Assembly: GCA_928212115.1 (NCBI GenBank)
Contig: CAKMRJ010005523.1
Span: forward strand, 109,244,079 to 109,308,078
Source: Lactuca virosa
Lineage: Eukaryota > Streptophyta > Magnoliopsida > Asterales > Asteraceae
Length of the DNA: 64,000 bases
Direction of reading: 5' to 3'
Positions 1-10,363 of this stretch are shown here, in pieces. Every line of letters begins with the position of its first letter. Position 1 is the first letter of the stretch. The translations under genes and the position numbers were made by a program. The notes under the pieces are model-generated. The model was not told the DNA's origin. It did no database searches and worked only from the letters and a program-made list of their open reading frames with translations.

Positions 1-762
1 TGATAAGGTGTTAAGTCCATAACTATTTCTGGTATGTACTTGACCCGACCCGGCATGGTCTTTTTGCATGGCACCATGCAATGGGATAAACTAAAATGAG
101 AGAAATAACACTTATGGTTTATTAATATATTATAAGTTCTAATATATTAATAATATTATTTAATTAGTTTGATCAAGAATTAATTTAGAATTAATTAATG
201 ATCAAAAGATAACTAATTAAAATATGGGTAGATTATGTAAATCTTCCATATCTTATATAGTGGGCTAAGAGGCTCCATGGATTATCAAGTTGGGTTCCAC
301 CCATAGGATGCTCCATGGATGCTCCATGGGAGTTACAAACCCATGGGTCATGGAAATGAAGAGTCATGACACATTAGGGTTTACATGGTGTAACCCTAGA
401 TGTGTCAACACTATATAAGAAACCCATTCTCCACCAAAATTGGCTACACATAAGAAACAAGAGGGCTAGAGCCGATTTTGCAAGTGTAAGATTCTCTCAA
501 AGTTTACTCTTTGCATTTGGTGTTGTGTGAAGCATTTGAGGCATCACACTTGGGGTGCTAGGCTCACAAGGTTTCAAGGATCATAATCAACAACAAGGTA
601 AGTTATTCTATCTTTCATTCAAGTTAAAAATGTTCCCCATGTATGCTAGATAGGAATATAACCTTGGAATTCAACTTTGCATGATTATTAGACAAACATA
701 GATCCAAGGTTATTAGGGTTGCATGTACACTTAGGAAGTGTTAGAATGCTCAAAACCCATCA
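1..762 (+). repeat. 5' LTR of Copia-1 (first bases outside window)
   Basis: It ends ...CCCATCA directly before the primer-binding site and matches 7079-7851 along its length. An AT-rich stretch (120-215) is followed by CCATGG-containing palindromes (270-350). A TATATAAG promoter element near 412-419 lies within an LTR-typical U3. A strong donor-like site CAACAAG|GTAAGT lies at 597/598. Compared with the 3' LTR, most differences are one- to five-base indels, including a missing c near position 11, a five-base loss near 60 and a lost g near 198. Confidence 0.93.
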
Positions 763-2198
763 GTGGTATCAGAGCCTAGGTTTGTTGTTGTTTTTTTTTT
801 TGTGTGCAAACAGCTTGAAAAAAAATCGTTTTTCTGTTTTCTGCTCGTATGAAAGTTTGCACATTTGTTGCTGGAAATGGACTAGAAACATTACCCTAAA
901 CTGTTTTGATGTTTTAAAGCTTGTTTTAGATGGTGTAATGTTTATGCTAATCCATTTACAATGGCAATTATTAAAATTACAAGTTTTTTTAAGTGTAATT
1001 TTTGATTCTTGAAAGTGTTCATATTCATGTTCTTGAACTTATGAAGATTAGATGATCATAGGAATTGTTTGTAACCTTCATGGTAGTTTAATTCATGATC
1101 ATAATGTGTTTTAATGGAGTCCATAACTTGTCCTCAAGTTATGGAAAACCAAAAGTCTCACTTTTATTAAAGCCATTAAAAGAACACAAGAGTTATAAAA
1201 ATGAAGAGTCTTCATTTTTATTACTCAATTAATTCATAAGTTATAAGAAATGAAAAGTTTTGGAAGTTTACAAAACTTGCCCTCAAGTTTTGGAACATGT
1301 AAAGTCTTGATTAAAACTTTAGTTCCAACCCTTAGAATTTTAAAAGTTAAAATTCAACCCTTATACTTTATAATATTATAAGTTACTAATATATATATGT
1401 ATAACGTCAAGTCGTCTTACCGCTAGTACGCCTCATTCACGAAGCCGGTCTATAAGGGGGGTATAAGGTTGTTGCCTATAAAATGGCAACTTAATGGGTG
1501 TCCACTCTCACCCACCGCTTCCTTGATCGGTGGAGGGTCGTTAGCCGAACGGGTAAGACAAGGACTTATAAATTCTCATTAAAAGTATGATGAATATTAT
1601 AAAGTAACTAAATGCTTTTATTAAATTCCCAATCTTAGTTACTTTAGGAAAATGTGAATAAGGTGCTAATCCATGAAATTACACTTTACACTTTGTTTAA
1701 GTCGTTGGTGGAGCGTGTGTGGTTAACCGGCACACTAACTTGGACTTAACAAGGTAGGTAAAGGGTGACTTAAGTTTACCATAGCATCGGTGGAGCGTGT
1801 GTGGTTTACCGGCACATCGATTGAGTGATAAACCTTGAGGGTACCAAGTGATTTGCATGGTTACTTCACACCTCGTTTTGTGATCCTCGGTATCCCAGTC
1901 ACAAAACTTGGAGGGCACACTCGAGATTGAAACATGCCTTTGAAAAGTTCATTGAATCTCAAAAGAATCTAGGAATTTCTAAGAACCAATTAAAAACCTA
2001 ATATTTATATTTCGTTTTTCATGGTGGAAATTGGTGAATCGTCATTCACCTACCTTTCAAATATGTTATAGCTTGGATTACGGCATACCTCTTCTAAGTT
2101 ATAATATATTGTGATTGGATCCTAGCCTTAATATTACATTTGGGTGTTTTATTAAGGACTCTCTTAATATCTAAACTAATCTTGTTCTCTTCTTTCAG
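763..2198 (+). promoter_or_regulatory. Structured untranslated leader of Copia-1, possible intron 598-2198
   Basis: About 1.4 kb separates the primer-binding site from the gag ATG, with no long frame and many upstream ATGs. Five inverted repeats are visible: 1601-1611 with 1635-1645, 1699-1710 with 1731-1747, 1785-1820, 1875-1883 with 1899-1907, and 2033-2039 with 2044-2050. All recur in the leaders of Copia-A, -B and -C. A pyrimidine-rich CTTCTTTCAG ends exactly at 2198, one base before the ATG, with ACTAAT about 20 bases upstream. With AAG|GTAAGT at 598 in the LTR, it would form a 1601-base intron that removes the primer site and hairpins. Splicing is inferred, not shown. Confidence 0.6.
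764..775 (+). other. Primer-binding site of Copia-1 (initiator tRNA-Met)
   Basis: TGGTATCAGAGC lies one base after the LTR end. It is the standard plant LTR-retrotransposon site complementary to the 3' end of initiator methionine tRNA, which primes minus-strand DNA synthesis. The same motif follows the LTRs at 12631, 28663, 35108 (one G to A change) and 60958, and in reverse near 48791. Confidence 0.92.
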
Positions 2199-5100
2199 AT
2201 GTCTTCAAACAATGCTGCTTCTGGCTCTAATCCTAATGGCTCCTTTACCCTTATGAACTTGTGTGGGAAAGTCACTTTTGATGGATCCAACTTCAATGAA
2301 TGGATCAGAAACATCAGGATGATTACCCGCTACGAGGACAAAGAATATGTCCTTGACAAGGAGCTTAAGGAGATTGATGAGACCACTGCAACTCCCCAGG
2401 AGATCGCTGACTTCCGGGCACATGAAAGGGATGCTACAAAAGTGGCATGCATCATGTTGGCCACCATGACAGCGGAACTCCAAAAGTCCTATGAGGACTT
2501 CTACCCTTTTGAAATGCACCAAGATCTGATGGAAAGATACCATCAAAGTGCACGACAAGAGAGGTATGAAATCATATGCTCTATCATAACAACCATGATG
2601 AAGGACGGGGAATCCGTCACGAGCCACATGCAGAAAATGCAAAGGTATGTGGATCGGTTGCTGAAGCTTAATGTGAACTTCCCTGAGGAGCTTGCAATAG
2701 ATATCATTTTGCACTCCTTACCATCGTGCTATGATCAATTCCGCATGACATATCACATGAATAAGGAAGAGGTCACACTCAGCAAACTTCAGGGACTCCT
2801 CAAGACCGCAGAAACAGGTCTTAAGGGTAAGTCGGTTGTTAACACTCCTACTCCAAACTCCGCCCCGGTTTTGGCAATCGGGAAAGGTAGAGGGAAGAAG
2901 AGGAAGAGCTCTTCGAAGGGTACCAAGGCTAGGACCCTTGATGGCTCTTCTTCAAGTGGAACCAAGAAAGGTTTTGTCACTCCTTCTTCTGACCCTAAAG
3001 AGGCTGAATGCTTCTATTGCCATGAAAAGTCACATTGGAAGCGGAACTGCCCAAAGTACCAGCAAGATGTGAAGGATGGGAAAGTTAAACCCAACCATGC
3101 AGGTATTTACACTATCTTATCTAATAACTCACCCCATTCTAACTCTTGGGTCCTTGATACCGGTTGTGGTATTCATATCTGTTCTGATTTGCAGGGACTA
3201 AGAAGAAGTGAGAATGTGGAGCATGGAAGAATAAACTTAATCATGGGGAATAGGAAAGCTTTACCTGTCACCAAGATTGGAGTTTATACTTTATCGCTAA
3301 GTAGTGGGTTTAGTTTAGATTTGAATAAATGTTGTTATTCGCCAGAAATGGCAAGAAATATTATTTCCTTTCATGCATTGTATAAACAAGGTTTCACCTT
3401 TTCATTTGATAATGAAGTTGGTTCGATTAATGCTTTCTTTAATAATGTTCTTTATTTTAAAGCATTACCTTGTGATGGTGTGTATGAAACTGTATCTGTG
3501 GTTGATAACTTAGGAAATAATGTATTGTGTATTGATTCTGTTAATGATAATAACTTGGATAAAGCATCATTATGGCATTGTCGTCTTGGACATATAAGCA
3601 AGAAACGCATAGGCCAACTCCAAAAGGATGGAGTATTGGAGTCATTTGACCTAAAGTCAGATGATAGTTGCGAATCATGCTTACTTGGAAAAATGACAAA
3701 GTCACCCTTCACAGGTTCTTGTGAGAGGGGTGAAGGTTTGTTGGATCTTATACACACGGATGTGTGTGGGCCCTTCAAACATGCCACAAGGGATGCTAAT
3801 CGTTATTATTTGACTTTTACTGATGATTACAGTAGATATGGATATGTCTACTTAATCAAGCATAAGTCAGAGACTTTTGAGAGGTTTAAAGAGTTTAAAC
3901 AGGAAGTCGAGAATCAATTGGGCAGGAACATTAAGATGCTTCGATCCGATCGAGGTGGTGAGTATCTTAGTTCAGAGTTCCTCGACTATCTTAGGGAATG
4001 TGGGATTGTCTCACAATTGACACCTCCCAGGACACCGCAGTTGAATGGTGTAGCTGAGAGGCGTAATCGAACCTTGTTGGATATGGTTCGTTCCATGATG
4101 AGTCGAGCTTCGCTACCAATCTCATTTTGGGGGTATGCCTTAGAGACTGCCGCCCATATCCTTAATCTAGTTCCCACAAAGAAAGTTGCCAAAACTCCTC
4201 ATGAGATGTGGACTGGTAAAGTACCCAAACTAGACCACATTAAGATTTGGGGTTGCGAGGCTTTCGTGAGACGCGAGACTCATGATAAGCTCGAACCTCG
4301 AAGTGAGAGGTGTATTTTCATCGGCTACCCACAGAAATCCTTTGGTTACCTCTTCTACAGACCTAGTGAGAATGTGGTCTTTGTAGCTAGGAGGGCTTTC
4401 TTTCGAGAGAGAGAGTTCATAAGCCAAGGAGACAGTGGGAGGCAAGTTGACCTTGAAGAAATTCAAGAGTCAAGTGGTGAAGGAACTTCAAACCCTAGCA
4501 CTCAACTTGAGGAGGAAACTTCTGTTGAGCCAATTGACAAGTCTGTACCTCTGAGGCGTTCCACAAGGGTTAGGAATGCACCTGAGCATTACTATGGATT
4601 CCATATTACTGCGGAAGGTGATACACTTATCAGTGATGAGACACTGATAGGTCTGGATGAACCTAACAGTTACGCGGAAGCCATGGCAGGCCCTGAGTCA
4701 GCCAAGTGGAAAGAGGCAATGGACAGCGAGATACAGTCCATGTATGACAATCAAGTTTGGAACTTGGTTGAGAATGTACCAGGTCGTAAGACTGTAGGGT
4801 GCAAATGGATCTTCAAGAAGAAGACCGACATGGATGGTAATGTACACACTTATAAGGCACGACTGGTTGCAAAGGGTTTCTCACAAACTCCGGGAGTTGA
4901 TTATGATGAGACCTTTTCTCCAGTGGCCAAGATTAAGTCTATTAGGGTTCTGTTAGCCATAGCCGCATTTCATGACTATGAAATATGGCAAATGGATGTC
5001 AAAACCGCTTTCCTTAATGGAAAGTTGGCTGAGGATGTTTACATGAGTCAGCCAGAGGGTTTTGTCAACACAGAGTACCCTAATAGAGTGTGTAAGCTTG

Positions 5101-6242
5101 AGAAATCCATTTATGGGTTAAAGCAAGCACCTCGCAGATGGAATCTTTGCTTTGATGAGAAAGTCAAAGAATTTGGCTTTTCTAGGAGTGAAGATGAATC
5201 TTGTGTATATGTCAAGGCTAGTGGGAGTATAGTTAGCTTTTTGGTATTGTATGTGGATGACATACTACTCATAGGAAATGACATCCCAACTCTGCAGGAA
5301 GTTAAGTCCTGGCTTGGGAAGTGTTTCTCTATGAAGGACCTAGGAGAAGCTGCCTATATTCTAGGGATAAGGATCTTGAGAGACCGGAGTAAAAGACTAA
5401 TTGGACTTAGTCAGAGTACTTACTTGGATAAGGTGTTGAAGAGATTCGGCATGCAGGACTCCAAGAAAGGAGAGTTACCCATCCAGAGTAATGCCAGATT
5501 GAGTAAGACACAAAGCCCTAGTACTGAGGCTGAGATAGCAGAAATGAGTCGAATACCTTATGCTTCGGCTGTAGGATCGATCATGTATGCTATGACGTGT
5601 ACTCGACCTGATGTAGCCTTTGCTTTGAGCATGGTTAGCAGGTATCAGGGGAACCCTGGCAAGGCACACTGGACTGCGGTAAAGAATATCCTCAAGTACC
5701 TACGGAGGACTAAGGACTGGGTCCTTACCCTCGGTGGGAGTGAAGACTTGAGAGTTGTAGGGTATAGTGATGCTAGCTTTCAGACTGATAGGGATAATTT
5801 CCGCTCTCAGTCAGGCTGGGTCTTTACCTTAAATGGAGGAGCAATTTCTTGGAAGAGTTCCAAGCAAGAGACAGTGGCTGATTCAACTTGCGAATCAGAG
5901 TATATAGCAGCTAGCGAGGCAGCAAAGGAGGCGATATGGCTGAAGAACTTCATTGGAGACCTTGGAGTTGTACCAGCTATTAAAGAGCCAATGGAAATTT
6001 TCTGTGATAGTGAAAGTGCAGTTGCCTTAGCCAAGGAACCAAGGGATCACGGGAGATCCAGACACATCGACAGAAAATACCATTTCATCAGACATCGAAT
6101 AGAAGAAGGACTCCTCGTGGCAAAGAGGGTATCATCGGATGAGAATCCAGCAGATCCCCTCACGAAGGGACTGACTCGGGTTAAGCATCTCCAGCATGCT
6201 CGGAGCATAGGGCTGAAGGATGATATTAGATTTAGTAGTTAG
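2199..6242 (+). CDS. Gag-Pol polyprotein of Copia-1 (intact, 1347 aa)
   Basis: One uninterrupted frame. Gag occupies roughly residues 1-265 with a UBN2-type core, followed by a CCHC zinc knuckle (C271 to C284, CX2CX4HX4C). The aspartic protease active site is D320-T-G. The integrase has an HHCC zinc-binding region (WHCRLGH ... CESC) and a DDE core with D521, D584 and E620 (spacing DX35E). Reverse transcriptase carries YVDD at 1018-1021, and RNase H has D1191 in GYSDASF plus the later CESEYIA segment. All catalytic residues I can locate are present. The ATG at 2199 is preferred because it directly follows the putative splice acceptor, and the homologous ATG in Copia-C sits in the same position. 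The length is normal for a plant copia polyprotein. Gag packages RNA; the enzymes mature the particle, copy RNA into DNA and insert it into the genome. Confidence 0.97.
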   Translation: MSSNNAASGSNPNGSFTLMNLCGKVTFDGSNFNEWIRNIRMITRYEDKEYVLDKELKEIDETTATPQEIADFRAHERDATKVACIMLATMTAELQKSYEDFYPFEMHQDLMERYHQSARQERYEIICSIITTMMKDGESVTSHMQKMQRYVDRLLKLNVNFPEELAIDIILHSLPSCYDQFRMTYHMNKEEVTLSKLQGLLKTAETGLKGKSVVNTPTPNSAPVLAIGKGRGKKRKSSSKGTKARTLDGSSSSGTKKGFVTPSSDPKEAECFYCHEKSHWKRNCPKYQQDVKDGKVKPNHAGIYTILSNNSPHSNSWVLDTGCGIHICSDLQGLRRSENVEHGRINLIMGNRKALPVTKIGVYTLSLSSGFSLDLNKCCYSPEMARNIISFHALYKQGFTFSFDNEVGSINAFFNNVLYFKALPCDGVYETVSVVDNLGNNVLCIDSVNDNNLDKASLWHCRLGHISKKRIGQLQKDGVLESFDLKSDDSCESCLLGKMTKSPFTGSCERGEGLLDLIHTDVCGPFKHATRDANRYYLTFTDDYSRYGYVYLIKHKSETFERFKEFKQEVENQLGRNIKMLRSDRGGEYLSSEFLDYLRECGIVSQLTPPRTPQLNGVAERRNRTLLDMVRSMMSRASLPISFWGYALETAAHILNLVPTKKVAKTPHEMWTGKVPKLDHIKIWGCEAFVRRETHDKLEPRSERCIFIGYPQKSFGYLFYRPSENVVFVARRAFFREREFISQGDSGRQVDLEEIQESSGEGTSNPSTQLEEETSVEPIDKSVPLRRSTRVRNAPEHYYGFHITAEGDTLISDETLIGLDEPNSYAEAMAGPESAKWKEAMDSEIQSMYDNQVWNLVENVPGRKTVGCKWIFKKKTDMDGNVHTYKARLVAKGFSQTPGVDYDETFSPVAKIKSIRVLLAIAAFHDYEIWQMDVKTAFLNGKLAEDVYMSQPEGFVNTEYPNRVCKLEKSIYGLKQAPRRWNLCFDEKVKEFGFSRSEDESCVYVKASGSIVSFLVLYVDDILLIGNDIPTLQEVKSWLGKCFSMKDLGEAAYILGIRILRDRSKRLIGLSQSTYLDKVLKRFGMQDSKKGELPIQSNARLSKTQSPSTEAEIAEMSRIPYASAVGSIMYAMTCTRPDVAFALSMVSRYQGNPGKAHWTAVKNILKYLRRTKDWVLTLGGSEDLRVVGYSDASFQTDRDNFRSQSGWVFTLNGGAISWKSSKQETVADSTCESEYIAASEAAKEAIWLKNFIGDLGVVPAIKEPMEIFCDSESAVALAKEPRDHGRSRHIDRKYHFIRHRIEEGLLVAKRVSSDENPADPLTKGLTRVKHLQHARSIGLKDDIRFSS

Positions 6243-7078
6243 ATAACCTTGAAATTTGTAAAGTGTAATTGACATTAGATGATGAATAAAAGGTGTTTTA
6301 TTTATGAGTAAAGTGTTGCTATCTCTTGTCGATCGTTTACTATATTTCTTTTGCATGTTTTGACTTCCAGAATAATTATGTTTGGTATATCATATTATTC
6401 GAACCTCCACAGTCGGTCATATGTCGGAAGTAGGTATGAATCAAGACTGTCATGATTGGTTGCAGAGGTCTAAGTTGTTGGACATGGCTACAACACTCAT
6501 GAGTGCTCATAAGTTCTGAGCATTGGACTCAACCCACGCTCACTGGAATCACTTCATGGAATTTATCTCGAGTGATCGTGAGACGGTAATATCATATAAG
6601 TCTTCAAACCTAGAGATATGATTTGTTACTTATGAGTTGGTTATGCATTGATTGTACGAAAACGCATTGGTAACTCGATGTTATAAAACGTGCTTTTGTG
6701 TATAATTCAATGAGTGGTAGAACAAACATATGAGTCGAAGTTTATCTGTTCCTTCTTGGATTAGAAGCTGATATCTGGGCCCCTCGATGATTTTGTTTTG
6801 ACCTATGTACCGGGCCCGGTCAGAACTAAGTTGATGTGTTCAATTAAGTTCTTTGTCAAACAAATCGGAAATCGGGAAACAAACTGCTGGACAATAAGTA
6901 AGACATTGTTCCATGTATTTGTCCGGCTGATATCTAGAACAGAGGATTATATGATCACTTATCTTAAATGGCGTATCATCATCTTCTCAGTTCCGAGAGA
7001 CCTTGAAAGAGCTACGATTGCCGATCGGTTCCTGAAGTATTGCAGTTATAGTTATTAGACTTATCCAAGTGGGAGACT
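6243..7078 (+). other. 3' untranslated region and polypurine tract of Copia-1
   Basis: No coding frame. The last bases before the LTR, CCAAGTGGGAGAC (about 7065-7077), form the polypurine tract that primes plus-strand DNA synthesis. The rest, including CAGTCGGTCAT near 6410 and the stretch around 6500-6620, recurs in degenerate form at 8870-9600 (Copia-2) and in reverse at 42541-43400 (Copia-C). It is therefore a family-wide 3' region rather than host sequence. Confidence 0.85.
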
Positions 7079-7851
7079 GTTGGATAAGGTGTCTAAGTCC
7101 ATAACTATTTCTGGTATGTACTTGACCCGACCCGGCATGGTCCATTTGGGTTGCATGGCACCATGCAATTGGATAAACTAAAATGAGAGAAATAACACTT
7201 ATGGTTTATTAATATATTATAAGTTCTAATATATTAATAATATTATTTAATTAGTTTGATCAAGAATTAATTTAGAATTAATTAAGTGATCAAAAGATAA
7301 CTAATTAAATATATGGGTAGATTATGTAAATCTTCCATATCTTATATAGTGGGCTAAGAGGCTCCATGGATTATCAAGTTGGGTTCCACCCATAGGATGC
7401 TCCATGGATGCTCCATGGGAGTTACAAACCCATGGGTCATGGAAATGAAGAGTCATGACACATTAGGGTTTACATGGTGTAACCCTAGATGTGTCAACAC
7501 TATATAAGAAACCCATTCTCCACCAAAATTGGCTACACATAAGAAACAAGAGGGCTAGAGCCGATTTTGCAAGTGTAAGATTCTCTCAAAGTTTACTCCT
7601 TTGCATTTGGTGTTGTGTGAAGCATTTGAGGCATCACACTTGGGGTGCTAGGCTCACAAGGTTTCAAGGATCATAATCAACAACAAGGTAAGTTATTCTA
7701 TCTTTCATTCAAGTTAAAATGTTCCCCATGTATGCTAGATAGGAATATAACCTTGGAATTCAACTTTGCATGATTATTAGACAAACATAGATCCAAGGTT
7801 ATTAGGGTTGCATGTACACTTAGGAAGTGTTAGAATGCTCAAAACCCATCA
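7079..7851 (+). repeat. 3' LTR of Copia-1
   Basis: It starts TGTTGGATAAGG immediately after the polypurine tract and ends CCCATCA, giving TG...CA termini and about 773 bases. It contains the same CCATGG palindromes, TATATAAG promoter element and AAG|GTAAGT donor-like site (about 7687) as the 5' copy. Bases after the end read ATATA. Confidence 0.95.
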
Positions 7852-10363
7852 ATATATAGGAATTTCATGTTGGATTGGTTCAACTTAAGGAATTCTATCT
7901 ATATTGCGTTCTCAAAATTCGATTATGATTACGACATCCCTTTCATAGTCAAATTTGAAACATGGCAAATAAAAAATATTGTAGCAAAAGACTGGTCTAG
8001 GAATCATGTCTTTTCTGTGCGACATCCTGAATCGTGTACCATTTGCTTTGGGGTACCAGATCGATTGCATGTTCTATAATATTGTCCTTTCTAAATTTTT
8101 CCCAAATGCCAGAGGCATAGAAGGAAACGGTCTTTCTAGAATTGGATATGACTAAAATGATTAAACAATTGTCGAGGACAAAGAGGTTACCAAAGATGGT
8201 TGTCAGGGACAGTTGGGAAGTATAGTGAGACACTTTGGAAGGACCATATGACATATTTGAAAGAGGGCATCTCTATTCAGAAGTGATAGTCAAAAATGAG
8301 AATATGGGGTTGTCTCCAAGGTGGAAGTTATTGTGTAGATTAGAAAAACTTAATGCAAGAGCATGTCCAAAGCAATGTATTTGAATATGAGACTTAGTTT
8401 CCATGGAGTTGATTCAATTGGGAATTACCTTATAAATGACTGTGACAATCTTTGTGACTTTTACATATTCATTAAGGAGGGTCAGGGCATATAAGTTTAA
8501 AATCTAAACAAGATTTTCGATAAATGATAGGAATTTGAAATTCTCACATTTTTCGATAAGGAATTTGGGAGTGTGAAATTGAATATGAAATTATGTTCAA
8601 TTGGTTTTAGGTAAAAAAGTAAGGATCCTAGAAAACACATAGAGTGCATACTGGTGTATGGCACAGCTTTGTTTAAGAAAAACTATAGTTGGCACATGCG
8701 GGAGCATGGGACAACTAGTGTTTTTTAATTCAAGTATAAAGTTGATTAAAACCGGTAACAATGATAATGAGTAATCAGTATGTGATAAAATCAAAGTGTT
8801 TATTCTATATTGATAGGTTTGTTGATTACCATATTTGATTATTTATTCTTGTGTTTCACTTTGCATGTTTTTGACTTCTCAGAATAACTAAGTCGATCGT
8901 CATGGATGATTAAGTTATTCAAACCATCCGCAGTCGGTCATTGTTGGAAGAAGTAGATATGAATCAAGACTGTCATGGGTTGGTTGTAAGATGTCCAAGT
9001 TGGTGGACAAAGTGGTGTACAACACTCATGAGTGCTCATAAGTTCTGAGTATTGGATTTCAACCCCCGTCATTTGACTCACTTCATGGATTTTATCACGA
9101 GTGATCATGAGACGATAATATCTTATATTCTTAAAACCTAGAGATATGAGTTGTTTTATGAGTTGGTTTATACATTGATTGCACGAAAAACGCATGGTAC
9201 TCGATGTTATAAACCGTGCCTTTGTGTATGATTCAACAAGTAGTTAGAACAAGCCATATGGTCGAAGTTTCTCCATTCCTTTTTACCTTCGGGATAAAAG
9301 CGATATTTGTGGGCCCCTCGATGATTTAGCGATGCTCACATGTGAGTGCTTGGCCAAGCCAGGACTGATTGATTTGTTCAGTCAGTCAGTCAGTCATCAT
9401 AAATCGAAAATAGGGAAACAACAAATGGACAGAGAGATGATTATAATCCATGTCTCAGTCCATATGATATCTCTAGATGGAGGACTATATATGATCCCTT
9501 ATCTAATGGACAAGTCATTGACAAGGTCAGCGTTCGCCAGCTGCTTTAAGAGCTACGATTGCCAGTTAGGTTTTAAGTTCATACTCCAATAGTTTTGACT
9601 TATCCAAGTGGGAGACGTTGGATTAATGTCTAAGTCCATAACAATTTGGTATGTACTGACCCGACCCATCATGGTCCATTTGGGGTTGACACTTCACCTG
9701 CACAATTTATATGGATAGTCTTTTGAGGATAGTAATATTTATGATTTATATTAATACATTATAAGTTCTAATATATTAATATGGAATCAGATTATTTAAT
9801 TAGTATTGATCAAGAATTAATTTAGAATTAATTAAGTGATCAAAAGAACTATTTAAATATGGACTCTTATATATATGTTGAATGGGCCAAGTTCATTTAG
9901 GTTGGGCTAAGCTTTCATGATGGCCATGGAGCTTTTAACCCATGGATTCATATGTAAATGAAAGGTCATGGGTATTAGGGTTTACAATTAACCCTAATCC
10001 TCCATAATATATAAAGGGGTCCTTGGCTCACAAATTTGAAACAAGTGTGTGAAAATCAGAGTGGGCCGATTTAGTGTGCATACATATTCTCTCAAGTTCT
10101 TCCATGGTTTTGGTGACTTTGTGATTCCATTTTGAGGCTTCCACACTATTGGGGCTAAGCTCTTAAGCTTGAATACATCAAGCTACATCAAAAGGTATGT
10201 CAATTATAATAGAACTTGTAGTATGGTGCTTCATAATATGCTTAGTAGATTATGGAAACCTTGGAATAGTTAATATTTGCATGTATAATAGAGAAAACAT
10301 AGATCCAAGGTTTTATAGGTTGCATGTACACCATAGGAGTGTTAGAATGCTCAAAACCCAACA
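7852..10363 (+). mobile_element. Copia-2: 3' remnant of a coding-less copia element
   Basis: No long frame is present. Bases 7870-8060 resemble 39140-39300 in Copia-B (shared phrases such as 'cattctcaaatttgattatga' variants and 'ggcatccctcttcatag'). Bases 8870-9600 match the 3' region of Copia-1 in degenerate form. A polypurine-like CCAAGTGGGAGAC at 9604-9616 precedes an LTR. The 5' half is absent or lies beyond Copia-1's left end, because Copia-1 may have inserted into this copy. It probably belongs to a non-autonomous group mobilised by Copia-1-like proteins. Confidence 0.7.
9617..10363 (+). repeat. LTR of Copia-2
   Basis: It follows the polypurine tract, begins GTTGGATTAATG (first T lost) and ends AAAACCCAACA. 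It parallels the Copia-1 LTR through the AT-rich block, a CCATGG block near 9925-9945, the promoter region (TATATAAAGG near 10008) and a donor-like AAAAG|GTATGT at 10194/10195. It is clearly diverged from Copia-1, so it is an older insertion. Confidence 0.82.

Larger units (their letters stand above)
1..7851 (+). mobile_element. Copia-1: near-complete Ty1/copia LTR retrotransposon
   Basis: Two near-identical LTRs (1-762 and 7079-7851) enclose a tRNA-Met-type primer-binding site, a 1.4 kb leader, one open gag-pol frame and a polypurine tract. The window opens a few bases inside the 5' LTR, because the 3' copy begins with about three more bases. The left target-site duplication is therefore not visible; the right flank reads ATATA. 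Domain order PR-INT-RT-RNase H is diagnostic of copia. The LTRs differ by only about seven small changes seen by eye, so the insertion is recent. This is the only element in the window with an intact coding region and it could be an active, autonomous copy. Confidence 0.95.

Noticed and set aside
764..775. tRNA-like match at LTR boundary as part of a tRNA gene
   Set aside because: Only the 12-base complement of the tRNA-Met 3' end is present, as expected of a primer-binding site. No tRNA cloverleaf surrounds it.
2205..3072. Additional frames overlapping Copia-1 gag on both strands
   Set aside because: They are shadows of the 1347-codon frame, with no independent motif.
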